Part shown: positions 35,601 through 48,178 of the stretch, in pieces | Layout: every line of letters begins with the position of its first letter | Position numbering within the stretch: position 1 is the stretch's first letter | DNA from: Otis tarda | Lineage: Eukaryota; Chordata; Aves; Otidiformes; Otididae | DNA length: 64,000 bases | Direction: 5' to 3' | Assembly: GCA_026413225.1 (NCBI GenBank) | Contig: CM048557.1 | Span: 62,486,987 to 62,550,986 of the forward strand | Notes under the pieces: model-generated | Told to the model about the DNA's origin: nothing | The model's database searches: none | Seen by the model: only the letters and a program-made list of their open reading frames with translations | Program-made: the position numbers and the translations under genes

Positions 35601-38600
35601 GTGCTTCACTGGTAACCAGGACCATGCGCCTTGTGAACAAAGGGCTTTGTAACAGGACCTTCAAAAAACCCCCAAAACTCTCAGATTAAGACTTGCAGCA
35701 TTTGGTTCTGGGAAGAAAACAACTGCACCCAGAACACCGTCCACAGACTGTTGTTGCTGTACAGGGTAATACATGGCTGTGTCTTAATTTTTTTTCCAAA
35801 CACTCATAACTCAGCAGTGGGAGCTTATTTTTCATAGATCTTGCCCAAGTAGGGTGTCAAGTTTATTTTATTACATTTCTGGGGACCAGTATGTGTGAAT
35901 AAAAAAGGGGAAAAACTGCCACTGTCGAGGCCATTTGGCCTTTTGGTTTTTAAATAACTATCTGAAACTTTCTGCTGAGTCCATCCAGCATTATTTTCAC
36001 CAGGGCCCCCTAAGACTTCTTGCTCCATCCAGTTTTGTCAGGCAGGGAGGTATGAGAAAAATCTCTGCTCTGCCATATGTATTTCAGGAAACCTGAATGA
36101 GAAATAAGACAGAAAAGAAGGAAAATTCACAGTGACTGCTCTGGATATTTTTTGCCCGTGTTTCTCATCAGCAAATTATGGAATTTTGACCAGCTCATTA
36201 AATGCATAAAAAAGGCCTTTTAAGACTTTAAAGTATTCGAGAGACTGTAATAATACTAAAAAGCCTGGCACAATAGTAGACAGAAAATGGTTAAGAGCTC
36301 TTAATATGGAATCGCACAAAGCCAATGGACTGTGCACAAAAAGGCATTTCAGCACGAAGGCACTCTGTCCATCACTGGGGCGATCAGCCCTCCAGCTATT
36401 TGTTCCGATGACAGCTCCAGCGAAACCATGACTTTTTGGGAGTCTGATTTTTATCATTGACTCCAGCAAAGCCACGGTTCAGCTGCTGAAGGTTTGAGGC
36501 TAATGGGAGTGAGAGATGAGCAGCAAAAGTGGGAAGGTATCAGTTGGCTGCGCAGATTAAACCAGCCAGAAGGAGGAGGTCAAAGCATCTCTCTGCCAGC
36601 ACGGAACAATTTGGGATGGCAGAAGCAGAGGACGATCTGGGTGGTGCGGGGTGTAGGGCTGATTAGTGCCAAGGGGAGCCCAGCTGAGGGTCGGCAATAT
36701 CTAAGAGAGCAGCAGAGAGCTGTTCCTGGCCCTGACATAGCATCTGTCCTACAGGAAAGAGCAAGAGACTTCATTTCCTGCCCTACGAATTGGCAGAGTT
36801 CAGCCCATTTTGCGCAAGTCCATCCCAAACTCGATAGTGTCCAATCACCCTACCAATACCCAGCATCAGCAGCGAAAATAAACTTGCATGCTGATTCCTC
36901 AGCTGTTCTCTCTCACTTCATTCTGCAATGACCTCTGCATGAGCAGAAATGCTTTGCTCAAAAGGCTATGGCTTTTTAGCAGTGTATAATATATGTGGAG
37001 CTTTGAAAAGGCCAGAAGTTTCCCTTGCAGAGTCAGGCTCAGATCAGCTTCACTCATCTCATATCGTCCTTTATGTCAAATGACTGACTTGTTCTCCCCT
37101 GAGCTCCCCTGAACTCGTCACAAATGCACACATGGACTTGCTCAGCTACGGCAGGAAAAGAAGGATTTTGGATGGAGAGACAAAAATGGTGAGTTCACAG
37201 GAGGCTTCGGTCATCAGATTCCTGTAGTCAATCAAAAAGTGGACTTGGAAAGGCTTATGGGAAGGTTGCGTTGATAAAAGTGGGGAAGGAGGCAGTGGGA
37301 GTGCAAGAGGGGAGGAAAAAATTGATTGATGATGAAGCCACGGCAGCTGATCTGAAAGAGATAATTATTCTTCTATAACTGGCCACGGAATGGGGGAACC
37401 ATTATGTGGATGAATGGAGACAGAAGAAGCAATTTGTCAGCCTGACGTGTTTGAGTGAGTAACTTCAATTCCTCCTTGTCTTCTTCTAAGTGACTTTTCT
37501 CTCATTGTCACATAGGAATGTGTTTTACATTTCAAACTCTCCTGATGCTTGCCTAAGTAAGGAAAGAGAAAAAGGAGGACTGTTGCGTTAATATCAGTCA
37601 TGGTTTTTTGCAGCAGTGCCCACTGGCATTACTGAAACTACATGCACAGAGTGTCAGCTGTTCCCAGTTTTGGGGCATTTCAGACTTGGCTGGAAAATTC
37701 ATTCCCAAGGAAAATCTGGAATTCAAAAGACACAGCCCAGGGGAAGAATATTTCATCTCTCTTTTTTTCCGTGGGTATTATTTATTGGAGTGAACAAAAG
37801 TTGTTTCTAAAGCTTTCACTTTCAAACCTAAAGCTGCGTGGTATGTGTCTGTTGTGCGTTACTCTCACTAGCTTCAAAACGGCTGTGTTTTTTTTCTGAG
37901 GTTCATTTCTGAGGGCAGCTCATCCATATTCTACAGTGCTGAACTCTTCCACTCTCTTTTAAGAAGTGAGAGCCACCTCCAGGACTGGGAATGAAAGCCA
38001 GACGTGGGGCTGGGTGGATATGAAGCACAGGGATGGAGATGAAGCACAGGAAGAAGTCCTGTGGCTCTGCACCTGAACACCCCTGTCCCCCCGGCACTAC
38101 CCCTGCTGGCAACCAACCCCAAAGGATTTTTTTTTAAATTTTTTTTTTTTTAAATTTTAAGGTGACTGAATGTCATGAAAAAGGTCCTTCAGGGAAGATG
38201 TTAGCAGAGGTCATCAATGTGGTGTCTCTTGTATGCCAAAGGCCCATGTGGATTCCAAACCATTTTTTTCCTGGTTTCCTCCAGGGCTGGTGGACATTTC
38301 CTGGGGAGGGCTGGTATACGCGGACAGCCTGGGCTCCAGATGTTGGCTACTCCCCTCCTGACGTGGTTAGTCCACTCTCTAGGTGAGGGATCTTCACTTA
38401 ATTCCTCCTTCTGCCCAAGTAGGTGAGCCTGGCTTTAAGCAAGGGGAGAGCCTGTCCTGCTCCAAAGACTGCATATGGCCATGCTGCAGAGCCACTCTCC
38501 AGTGACCCCAAAGAGGAAGCATAACCGCTTTCTTCCAGCTGCTTTCAATGCCTACTCCTTGTTATATGCTTTAATTAAACTCTGGCTTTAGTGGTTACTC

Positions 38601-39491
38601 AAAGAGTAATTATTCACATCAGTCTTGGCAAGGAAATTCAAGGTTGAGTGCCCTTATGGTTTCCTTTTGAGGCTCCGGCCAAGCTCATGATCAATGTCTT
38701 CTGTCCCCAGACACACTTACCAGTCCCCTTGAGAGACCTCCTTCTCACTTACCTGTAGTGTGGCCACAGCTCCCTGGAGAAACAAGCACTTCTAGGGAAA
38801 GAGATTCAGCTGACCTGCTCTGGGCACCCACTTTATCATTAAATAAATTGCATCCTCAAAATGCCTGTTGCTTTCCACTGGCCGTGAAAAGTGACAAGCT
38901 CAGACACATCCAGATTAACTGGGCACACCTGATGTAACTTCCCCGAGACCTTTCCTGCAGGAGTTTGGAGACTGGGAAGAAATAGCGGAAAAACTGATGC
39001 AAGACTTTGCCACCTTCTTTCTCTGAGGTATGGTACCCAGGAGGCAGGGCAGAGGAATGGCAACGGGGTGTGTGTGATTTACTGGGTCCCTGGCTGCCGT
39101 TTAGATAAGTCACGTTTCTTGTATCTTTTGCCTGAATGAGCTCTTAAGTGCAAATACTTGCAGCTTCAAATGTGTCCATTCATTATTGAACAGGAAAGGG
39201 TAGTGGAGCGCTTCTGTCAGAGGCTGGAAATTATAACAGAAGCCATAAGTGATGCTAGTAAAAACCAAGCTGTTATCAGAGGAAGAAAGCGGGGGAAGGG
39301 GAGGAAGGCAAACCTCCTTTTGTTCCTCTGAGACACAATTAAAACCCTGAACGAAGATTTTTGTGAAGGACCATGTTATTCCCTCTGTTTCATGTGCCAC
39401 AGTCAAAACAAATTATGAATTTGCAACAGAAGGAAGTCTTTTACCTCAGCTTTAGCTACCTGACTCAAAGTTTAAGACTAATGAACCTGCA
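29626..39491. other. Ten kilobases of repeat-poor single-copy DNA
   Basis: I recognise no exon and no transposable element in this stretch. Positions 31411-31920 are GC-rich with a 169-codon plus-strand frame that has no recognisable domain. Positions 34972-34987 contain a short CAG run. A T/A-rich palindromic tract lies at 38126-38160. Positions 31260-31440 look like a candidate conserved element. Confidence 0.5.
38126..38160. repeat. T-rich tract with AAATTT-type palindromes
   Basis: Two long T runs are each followed by aaatt, giving local self-complementarity. It is a low-complexity sequence with no evident function. Confidence 0.8.
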
Positions 39492-39535
39492 GGGCCCTAT
39501 TCTGTGTGTGCACCAGTGCAAGCCAGAGACATCTT
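39492..39535 (+). repeat. Possible third copy of the palindromic relic repeat
   Basis: 'gggccctattctgtgtgtg' followed by 'caccagtgcaagccag' resembles the GGGCCAGATTCTG left end and the CACCAGTG core of the family at 871-980. The right end is not recognisable. Confidence 0.3.
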
Positions 39536-42500
39536 AACTGGTGTCGGAAGGGTGACTGTGGCACAAAGCCTGGCGTGAGGGGAAGGAGAGGACATCACTA
39601 TAGAGTAGGGCATATGTGTGCAAATTCGGGCTGGAGGTGGCTCAGAGTGAGACTGGCTGTCTGGGGATTAGCTGGTAATGTTCAGAGTTCTTGCTACACG
39701 CCCAGAGGGAATGCCCTCTGTTTCAAAGGCAGTTAATTCATTTTTCATGATAGTTTGGACTTGGCTTTTTTTTTTTTCCTTGCCCCAGAAACTCTTGGAT
39801 GTGAGGTAGAACAAAGCCTAGGTGACTTGTGGTTTATAAAGAATAAGCATCTCTCTCAGGTTGGGATATGAAATAAGATATTTGGAAATTAAAAGCCAGC
39901 TTTATATGGCAGATTCTTTTCACTCCTCTCCCTCAAATGTGAAAAATTAAAACACAGGCCCAAAGCCTGTAAAGATTCAGATAACCCATGAAAAATTGGA
40001 AGTGCCTTTCTTCCGCTGAAAGAGTTCTTCTTAGTCAATTTAAATGCATTTTTATTTAATGTATTTAACCAGATCAGTGCCCAGGGCAGCCTACAAATGA
40101 AAACACTAACCACAGAGCTTATGCCTGGAAGCCCTAAGACATCTTTCTTTCCCTTTGATAAGACTGACACATCCCATCCTTGGCTTAAAATAATCGTCAC
40201 TGTGTTTCTAAACAGTCAAGGGTTGGAGAGTTTAAAATTCTCTAGATGGAGATGAAGTTTTCTGTTCATTGTAGAAGTTAATCTTTTTTTATTAGGGAAG
40301 TTAATGTGATATTGATTTTGTGCGGGGGGAAAAATACACTGCCATATTGCGATAGATACAAAAGGTGAAAAGGGTTGGCAAAAGGAGATTAATATTTTTT
40401 ATTCATTTTGAGAACACTCCTGGCAAATCTCTAATTGCCCAACAAGTGACATTTTTTTCTGTGAGGTTAAACATTTTACACTGTTCTTCTTGCAGCTACA
40501 AGTCTCTTTCTTTCCCTTTCCAAACACATACGTAAGAGAAGAGTAATGTTATTCCTCGCTGTGAAGTGTTACAGTTAGGTAGCAGCTGTGATGCTATCAG
40601 CCAATATGTTGCTTTTAATGATCTCACTCATACATTATGAATGAGGAGTTCGCAAGGCTGGAAAACATAGCAAGCGTAGTCTTTAACTGTTCGGCTGCTA
40701 AAGAGCTTTATGCATGGGAGTTACATTCCCTCTGACTTTTCTCTTTGCAAGAACATCTTGGCATCACACTTGGCTTTAGATCAATGTAAAACAGAGATGT
40801 GGTCAAACTGCAAGCCGTGTTAACAGCTTTTCACAAGTTAAAAAAAAAATTCAGCCTTTAGATTCAGTCCACTTTGTTACACCCCAATAAAATTAACCTG
40901 TTAATTTCAAAGCAGTGTTTTTGCCTATCAGTTCTCAGCTTGGCAGGAGATGTGTCGTGAGTTTTAATACGTGCATTTAGCAAATGGTGGTTCTTTGGGG
41001 TGTGCTGCTTAGTTTGCAACCCCTTTTTGAGATGGTACCAGAAAAGAGCAGGCTAAGGGCTCCATGACTCCTCCATCAGCCACTAGCTCTGTGTTATTTG
41101 GGGCTGGACTAGCCGTGCCAGGGATGTGGAAACACCCAGCCTGACCAGCGATGCCAGGTGGAGGCTGGTGGATGGGGCCCTGTCCACACTTTGGGGAGCT
41201 GATGGCTCCACAGGGGCTCCTTGCCCCCATGCCTCTGTTCAGCTGGGTGCCACTTTGCCTGGCAAACAGGCATCATCTCTTCTCGCTGCTCAGGGGTTTG
41301 CGTTCACTCTCTTTTTCTTCTCCATCAGTTATTTCCCTCCTTGCCCTGGAGAATCGGGAGCTGACTGTAAAGCCATCCCATAAGATTCTCCAGACAACTG
41401 CATCATTTGTTCTTTTTTCTTAGACCAAAAGACCCACATCCCCCAGAGATGAGAATCAGCTGCAAACTTCTCTCAGGCGGCAGGAAACTGCTGTGACTTA
41501 CGTTTTGTCCTTCCTGCTTTATCACTGCCGGATGTGAAGAAGAGATTATTGACGTCTGCCTTGCCACAACCTCTTAGGTCCTTGAAAACTGTGACATCTG
41601 CACTCCCTCCAGCCAGGCTTCTGGTTCTGAGGCTCTTGGAGTGGTTGTTGCTGGCTGACCTACGCCACGTCCCACCACAACCACCCCTGCACAGGAGCCC
41701 ACCATGAGCACTGAGGACGGTCGGTAAATTACAAGCTGATGCCTCTTCTTCTTGCCTACAGGCTATTTTGCTACAACATAAATAATATTCCCAATTTCCT
41801 TAATGGAAACTAGTCTCTTTCTCTCCTTCCACTTTAATAGTTCACTAAATATATTGAGCTATATTCCCTTTCCTTCATTCAGGATTGCAACACTCCCCTT
41901 GCTTAGTGAAGGATTTGGAAGACTTTTACTTGTTTGTATTCATTGCATAACAAAGGCATTTGTATGTCCTCCAGTTTCGGGGCTACTGGGGTTGGAGAAC
42001 AGGGGACACAGATCTTGTTCCCATGCTCCTCACACCATTCAGCTAACAGCAGTGGAGGTGAACGTAGCAGAGGAGGAAGAAAGGAAAAGTAGCTCCACTG
42101 AGGAAAGGAGCTGCTTGGGAGACACTTCTGCAGCCTTTGAGCCTGAATTTTCTTTGTGTACTCACCTAAAATCAAAGCAGGAATCACAGGGAGAAATGGT
42201 GCAGCTAGTGCTTCACCGGAAATGAAATTAGATAATAATTTCTCCTACTAATTTTAGGAAACTATGACTCTAGATGCGTTTCTGGATTATATTTATATGC
42301 AAATATTTTAATAAGGATGATATTCTGGAAGATGGATATTCACTCCCCTACTAAAAGAAAAAAAAAGAATATTTACATCTGCTTCAGGAGACAATTCGTG
42401 TATGGAGGGCAGCCAGAAGGAGAATCTCAGAAATGTTTATTTTGTCCCTTGTAGGTAGGTATGCTAAGCTGATCCTGTCTTCACAGCACGGCACACACTG

Positions 42501-45500
42501 AAGAAGAAGAAAAAAATAATGCAATCACCTTCCGGCAGGGTTCCCTTGTTTTTAGCATAAGGATTACTGAAGATAGGATGGGAAACACAACGTGCAAAGG
42601 AAGAAGGGCAGAAAAGCAGCCCACTGTTCCTCCTGGTGCTGCACATGCCTGCAGAACCTTCTCATGTACATCGTGTGAGCACCTAGAATAATATACAGTA
42701 TGGCTGGCTGCTTGCAAATGTCTGGGGAGTTTACTCCATGGCTGATTTGCACCAACTGCTCCATGGCAGTCACCAAATCTACACCTGTATCCTCTCAGAT
42801 CTTGTCCCTCCCGAAGACACCTTGTGTCAGACCATGTCCTCCCTCCCCACGGGCCATTGGTACCAAGCCAGGCAGTGACCTTGCAGGGATGTCCTCACCA
42901 TGTGTCTACCCCTTTGGGCACCCCATCTGCTACAGCCAATATCAGGTGGACATGGTGGTCATGAGCTCCTCTGTTGGTGGCCCTGATGCCAGGTGGGCTG
43001 GGATAGGGGCAACTGAGCTGGGTTTGCCTAGAGAAGCGGCTCCACATGGTGATGAGGCCACAGCACAGGCAGGCTCTGGGAGGGTGGGCAGGTCCCCGCA
43101 TCAAGTGGGTTCAGTCCTTGCATTGACGCTGAGGAGCAAATAGAGATTGCTACACAGGGAGTATCTCCCATCCAAAACTTGTGCTGAGGTCACCTCTGAA
43201 AGTCAGAGGATGCAAGTTTAGGGTTATGCCTTACAGAAATACACTCTTGGCCAGAACACCCACTCCATCCTCCTTCACACTCCTTGCAGACGCGTCGCCT
43301 TACAGCCAGTGGTAGTGATCCAAGGCTAGACATGATAAACTGTGACTGTCCTCCTTGCTATTCCTCTTCACTCTTCTTCTCTTTTTTTGTTAAATCCTTC
43401 TGCCTCCCACTTGCCACCTTGAGTGAGAAAATTATTAATTTGTTTATCAATTAATTATTAATTATTATACTTTGTTTTCCCATTCTTTGCTTCTGTATAT
43501 TTTATGTCTCTACAACATCCAGGACTAAAACCATCTTTAATTAAGAGGCTGCTTCTTCTAATCCAAACTTTTGACACCTTAACCTGCCTTTTTTTCACCT
43601 TTCACTATTATAGTCGGATGCCTTCAAAGAGAGGCATTTGGTTGCTTTTAGGCACTATGCTAATATTTATATATCAGGAAAATGGCAGTGTTTAATTTCT
43701 TTTGAGGAAAATGAAATATTTTAAGATCTTTAAATGAAAGACACAGGACCAGTAAAGAAGACTTTGTGTGCCACTACGTACCATCCCACCTACTGTCCCC
43801 TATGAGGCTGTGCAGTGTGGATTTCTTGGCCCTGCTGTGCAGACTCCTTTTAGTGTAATAACCTAATAAATTGATCAAGAAGCAAAAAGAAAAAAAAAGA
43901 GTCTGCTGAAATTTTCTCATTACCAATAGATATCTTTGGGCTCTTCTGATGGCTGCAGCACATTGCAGTTCATCTAACTGCATTCTTTCTGCCATTTACT
44001 TATAGCATTATCTTATGTTTTCTTCTCCTTCACAGGGAAAATAAAATATTTTCTCAGGCTGACAGACAAGGATTCATGTTCTGCTTTTTCAGTAATTTGG
44101 AAAATGAAAATATACTGCTCATAGTTTTTCATATACTGGTCTGTTTTTTTCTAAACAGATCTATATTTTACCCTTTCATGTCAGAAGCAAGACAGATTAA
44201 TGGCTTCTGGAATTTATCTCCAATGCTGATTTTGCTCCCAAAGTTTCAAGAGCGACGAGACGGATCTGCAGTCCTCTCTCCACTGGGAAAAGGAAGTGGC
44301 ATCTGTTCCTGCTTTGTCCTCAGAGCTGCCAGCAATGGTGTCTGGATCGACCCTCCATCCTCTGCCAGTGCATGTAGTCAGCCAGCAACACAGGCCAGAG
44401 AGCCCTTTTCTGCTGATTTAAATGAGAATTGGCCTGGAAGTGCTCTAATATGTGGTAACCAGCCAACAGTCCCTCAGTTTACTGAGGGAACAAAAGAGTT
44501 TTAAATCATCTTTACTTTGCGTGTCTTTGGGACTTGTGCTAAGCAAAGCTTAGCTGGACTTAAAGACCTTGGCTTACTGCTCTGGCTGTTACTCTGATTT
44601 CTGTTGTGCTGGCTGTCCCTGTGTAGAGATGCACAGCAGGTGTGCACAGCTTGCGACTTTCTGTCCTAAACGGTATTCATACGCTAAGCTTCACATGTGG
44701 CCATATTCCTTACAAGTGAGCTACTGCTTCTGCCCGATCGCACTGAGAACTGGAAGGTGCGTGCTGCAATTGCTCAGTCCTTCTACCAACGTTGTGATCA
44801 GCCTCAGCTATCTGGATGACATTTTCCACAGCTTTCTGGAGGTTGCTAATCCAGAATGGTGGTTTTCCAGTTACAGACAGCACAAGGTAAGCCAAAGAGC
44901 CAGAGATAGCGAGGGAAGAGCCAGGACAGCTTTTCCAGAGCCCTCAGCCAGGAGAGACCAGAGCACGAGGCTGCGCTGAGGGATGTGGGCAGGAGCAAAG
45001 GCTGCACTGGAGATGCTGTTGTGCCCTTGCCTCCCCACTGATTATGACACTATGCTACGGAAGCCGAATCAGATCAGCGTGGTGTTTGCTCTAATGTGGT
45101 TTTCTGTGTGAACTCGAGCAGGAAGAACAGAATATTCGAGCTCCAGAAGAAGCCATTTGTACCGACTTTCTAATACAACAGATACCAAAGCCTCCCTCAC
45201 TCCCACAGCAATTTCTGCATTTCCAAAGTTTGTCGCTGAGCTGGAGCGTATTTTGTAATTCAGACTTGATTTACACTCTTCAGGTGATAGTGCATTCACA
45301 ACCTCCTGAACTAAATTGTTCTAATTAACTCCAAGGTTAAGAATTTCTGCCTTATCCTTTATCTGAATTTATCTGACTTCAGCTTCCATCTGCAAAATCT
45401 TATTATGCGATTGTCAGTGAGATTAAGGTTTCCCCTCCACGCAGGTATACAGGGTAGCATTAATCTGCCCAGTTTTAGACATCTGCAGTGCACATCTATA

Positions 45501-46789
45501 TCTGCATTATTCGTCAGTGATCCTTGTATGCTGAAAGGAGAGAAATGGAGTCTAGCATGATGTGAATTACCTCCCTTAAAATAGATGTCCAGCACAGATC
45601 AGATTAACTGCCCTGCAGAAGTGCCTCTTTCCTTCAGACTGGATGGCCAGCTCCATCAAAATTTAAGGGAGGTGAATCTTCACAGACTAGAAGAAGTCAC
45701 CATTTAATCTACTGAAGCTATTTGGACTGAGTTATTGCTTAACCTACAGAAGAAAAAGCTCACTATGAAACTGATAGGAATGCAAGGCATCAACAGTACT
45801 TCCTAGGAAGATTCAACCCTGTTCTTCACTCTGTATCTGCAAATGGTGGCTGGAAATTACTTTCATCTCACTGCAGAGAGTTGGTGCCATGTCTATTTGT
45901 CACTTTGGTCCCATATCAGCTTTCAGGTTTATGCCTGTGCAAATTACACTTGTTTCCAGCTTTCAGTGTTTCAGCGCTACCTGGAATTTATCTTGCTTCC
46001 CCTCAAGTAGATTACACGGAAGAAAGAGGGTTGTTTTTTAAAACTGAGGAAACTAATAGGCTAATATTTCCTTTCTTTTATCTGATCTGATTTAGAAATT
46101 GCTACTGCCTCAGCCATGGAAGTGAATAGGCTATCGGGGTTATATCCAAAGAGAGTTCAAAGCCTGGTTTTTCACTGTATGGAGAAATGGGTTAAAATCA
46201 ATAAGATTCAACTTTAATTGATTTCCTATAGGGAAGAGTCTGCTCTATAATATCTGAAAGCCATTAGTCAATGTCTCTTTGAAGTATTAAATTTATTATG
46301 AAAACCCTGAAGATATTCTATTTTAAATCCATGGAAGCTTATGTGCTTACTGGATTATGGCTGTGTATTAAATATAACACTCACCATCTCATGGATCACA
46401 GCAGCATTTTCACACTGCTATCATTATTCTGAATCTCATCTTTCTCCTACACAATCACACCTATACCTATAAAATGTACTATAGCATGCCTATCTGGCAT
46501 TATGCCCACTTAATTATCATCTTAGGGATTATTATAATGGGAACATGGGGATCTCCTTTGAGAGTACAAGGCCTATGAAATAGCATTTCTTTATGCTTTA
46601 ATGTTTAGGACCTTCCTTCAGATGCCCCAGGTGTCTGGCAAAGGATCCTGGGTTTGGGTGTTGTTGGTGGGTGGGTGGTTTTGCACTTGTCTATGTTTGT
46701 GTCTAGCCGTGAGATTTTCTGTCCCTGTGTTATGTTTATATTTACTGTGCCTCACACAATAAACTGTTTGGTAGCTCTTCTTGGAGGTG
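39536..46789. other. Seven kilobases of repeat-poor single-copy DNA
   Basis: No transposable element recognised. A T tract lies near 39768-39778 and a TTAATTA-rich stretch at 43428-43472. The segments 40360-40660 and 45061-45560 are candidate conserved elements, and 44627-44886 is an exon-like open segment with splice-site-like edges. Confidence 0.5.
44627..44886 (+). other. Exon-like open segment with strong splice-site matches (unproven)
   Basis: The segment follows a long pyrimidine-rich run ending 'ccctgtgtag' (acceptor-like) and is followed by 'cacaag|gtaagc' (donor-like). One frame is open across all 260 nt and ends exactly at a codon boundary at the donor. The product ends NPEWWFSSYRQHK and has no similarity that I recognise. 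Chance open frames of this length are common in such DNA, so this is only a candidate internal or noncoding-RNA exon. Confidence 0.15.
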
Positions 46790-46866
46790 CAGAATCATAA
46801 AATTGTTTAGGTTGGAAAAGACGTTTAAGACCATTCAGTTCAACTGCAAACCGGCCAGATCCACCA

Positions 46867-47438
46867 CTAAACCATGTCCCCAAGCACCACATCTACACGT
46901 CTTTTGAATCCCTCCAGGGATGGTGACCCCACCACTTCCCTGGGCAGCCTGCTGCAGTGCTTGACAACCCTTTTGGTGAATAATTTTTTCCTAATATCCA
47001 ATCTAAAACTCCCTTGCTGCAACTCAAGGCCATTTCCTCTCATCTTATCACTTGTTACTTGGGAGAAGAGACCAATACCCACCTTGCCACAACCTCCTTT
47101 CAGGTAGTTGTAGAGAGCAATAAGGTCTCTCCTCAGCCTCCTCTTCTCCAGGCTAAACAACTCCAGTTGCCTCAGCCTCTTCTCATAAGACTTGTGCTCC
47201 AGACCTTGCTTTTCTCTGGACGCTTTGTTTTGTTGCTTTTCTCTGGACGCACTCCAGCACCTCAATGTCTTATAGTGAGGGGTCCAAAACTGAACACAGT
47301 ATTCAAGGTGTGGCCTCACCAGTGCTGGGTACAGGGGCACAATCCCTTCCCCAGTCCTGCTGGCCACACTATTTCTGATACAAGCCAGGATGCTCTTGGC
47401 CTTCTTGGCCACCTGGGCACGCTCCCGGCTCATGTTCA
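46867..47438 (-). pseudogene. Older CR1 ORF2 C-terminal fragment
   Basis: The frame contains [54 protein letters not shown] and [19 protein letters not shown], all equivalents of blocks in the young copies. The 27-bp tandem duplication at 47206-47250 adds nine codons in frame, giving two copies of SREKQ. The upstream part is cut off by the nested insertion. Confidence 0.9.
47206..47250 (-). repeat. 27-bp tandem duplication inside the older CR1
   Basis: The 18-mer 'ttgcttttctctggacgc' occurs at 47206-47223 and again at 47233-47250, a period of 27 bp. It is in frame with the CR1 ORF. Confidence 0.9.
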
Positions 47439-48178
47439 TAGAATCATAGAATCATAGAATGGTTAGGGTTGGAAGGGACCTTCAAAGGTCATCTAGTCCA
47501 ACCCCCCTGCAAGGAGCAGGGACATCCCTGACTAGATCAGGTTGCTCAGAGCCTCATCCAGCCTGGCTTTGAACATTTCCAGGGATGGGGCATCCACCAC
47601 CTCTCTGGGCAACCTGTTCCAGTGCTCTACAACTCTCATTGTAAAAAATTTTTTTCTAATATCTAATCTAAACCTACCTCCTTCTAATTTAAACCCATTA
47701 CCCCTTGTCCTATCACAACAGGCCCTACTGAACAGTTTCTCCCCATCTTTCCTGTAGGCCCCCTTGAAGTATTGGAAGACCGCTATCACGTCTCCCCAGA
47801 GCCTCCTCTTCTCCAGGCTGAACAGCCCCAACTCTCTCAGCCTGTCCTCATACGAGAGGTGCTCCAGCCCTCTGATCATCTTGGTGGCCCTTCTCTGGAC
47901 CCTTTCCAACTGGTCCATGTCCTTCTTATGTTGGGGACTCCAGAACTGGACGCAGTACTCCACGTGGGGTCTCGCCAGGGCAGAGTAGAGGGGCAGAATC
48001 ACCTCCCTTGACCTGCTGGCCACGCTCCTCTTGATGCAGCCCAGGATGCGGTTGGCCTTCTGGGCCACAAGGGCGCATTGCCCGCTCATGTTGAGCCTCT
48101 CGTCTACCAGTACTCCCAAGTCTTTCTCCTCAGGGCTGCTCTCAATCCATTCTCCGCCCAGCCTGTATTTGTGCCTGG
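47439..48178 (-). mobile_element. Young CR1 LINE nested in the older CR1
   Basis: The plus strand begins 'tagaatcatagaatcatag' and ends 'gtatttgtgcctgg', a 740-bp 5'-truncated young CR1 in the minus sense. It is bounded by gttca at 47434-47438 and 48179-48183, a 5-bp target duplication. The older CR1 reads continuously across the gap when this element is ignored. The minus-strand ORF2 C-terminus in it is open over almost the whole insert. Confidence 0.95.
47532..48178 (-). pseudogene. Young CR1 ORF2 C-terminal fragment
   Basis: The frame reads [20 protein letters not shown], then [23 protein letters not shown]-type block [13 protein letters not shown] and the terminal [13 protein letters not shown]. 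It is intact but lacks the reverse transcriptase catalytic part because of 5' truncation. The longer open frame up to 48239 is a chimera across the nested junction and has no biological start. Confidence 0.9.

Larger units (their letters stand above)
46790..47438 (-). mobile_element. Older CR1 LINE, 3' portion (split by a nested insertion)
   Basis: The plus strand starts 'cagaatcataaaattgtt' then 'taggttggaaaagacg', the reverse complement of the 3' end of an older CR1 subfamily. In the minus sense it continues upstream through the ORF2 C-terminus. Its upstream part lies at 48179-48240, on the far side of a younger CR1. The sequence differs throughout from the young copies, consistent with a separate, older lineage. 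Confidence 0.93.
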
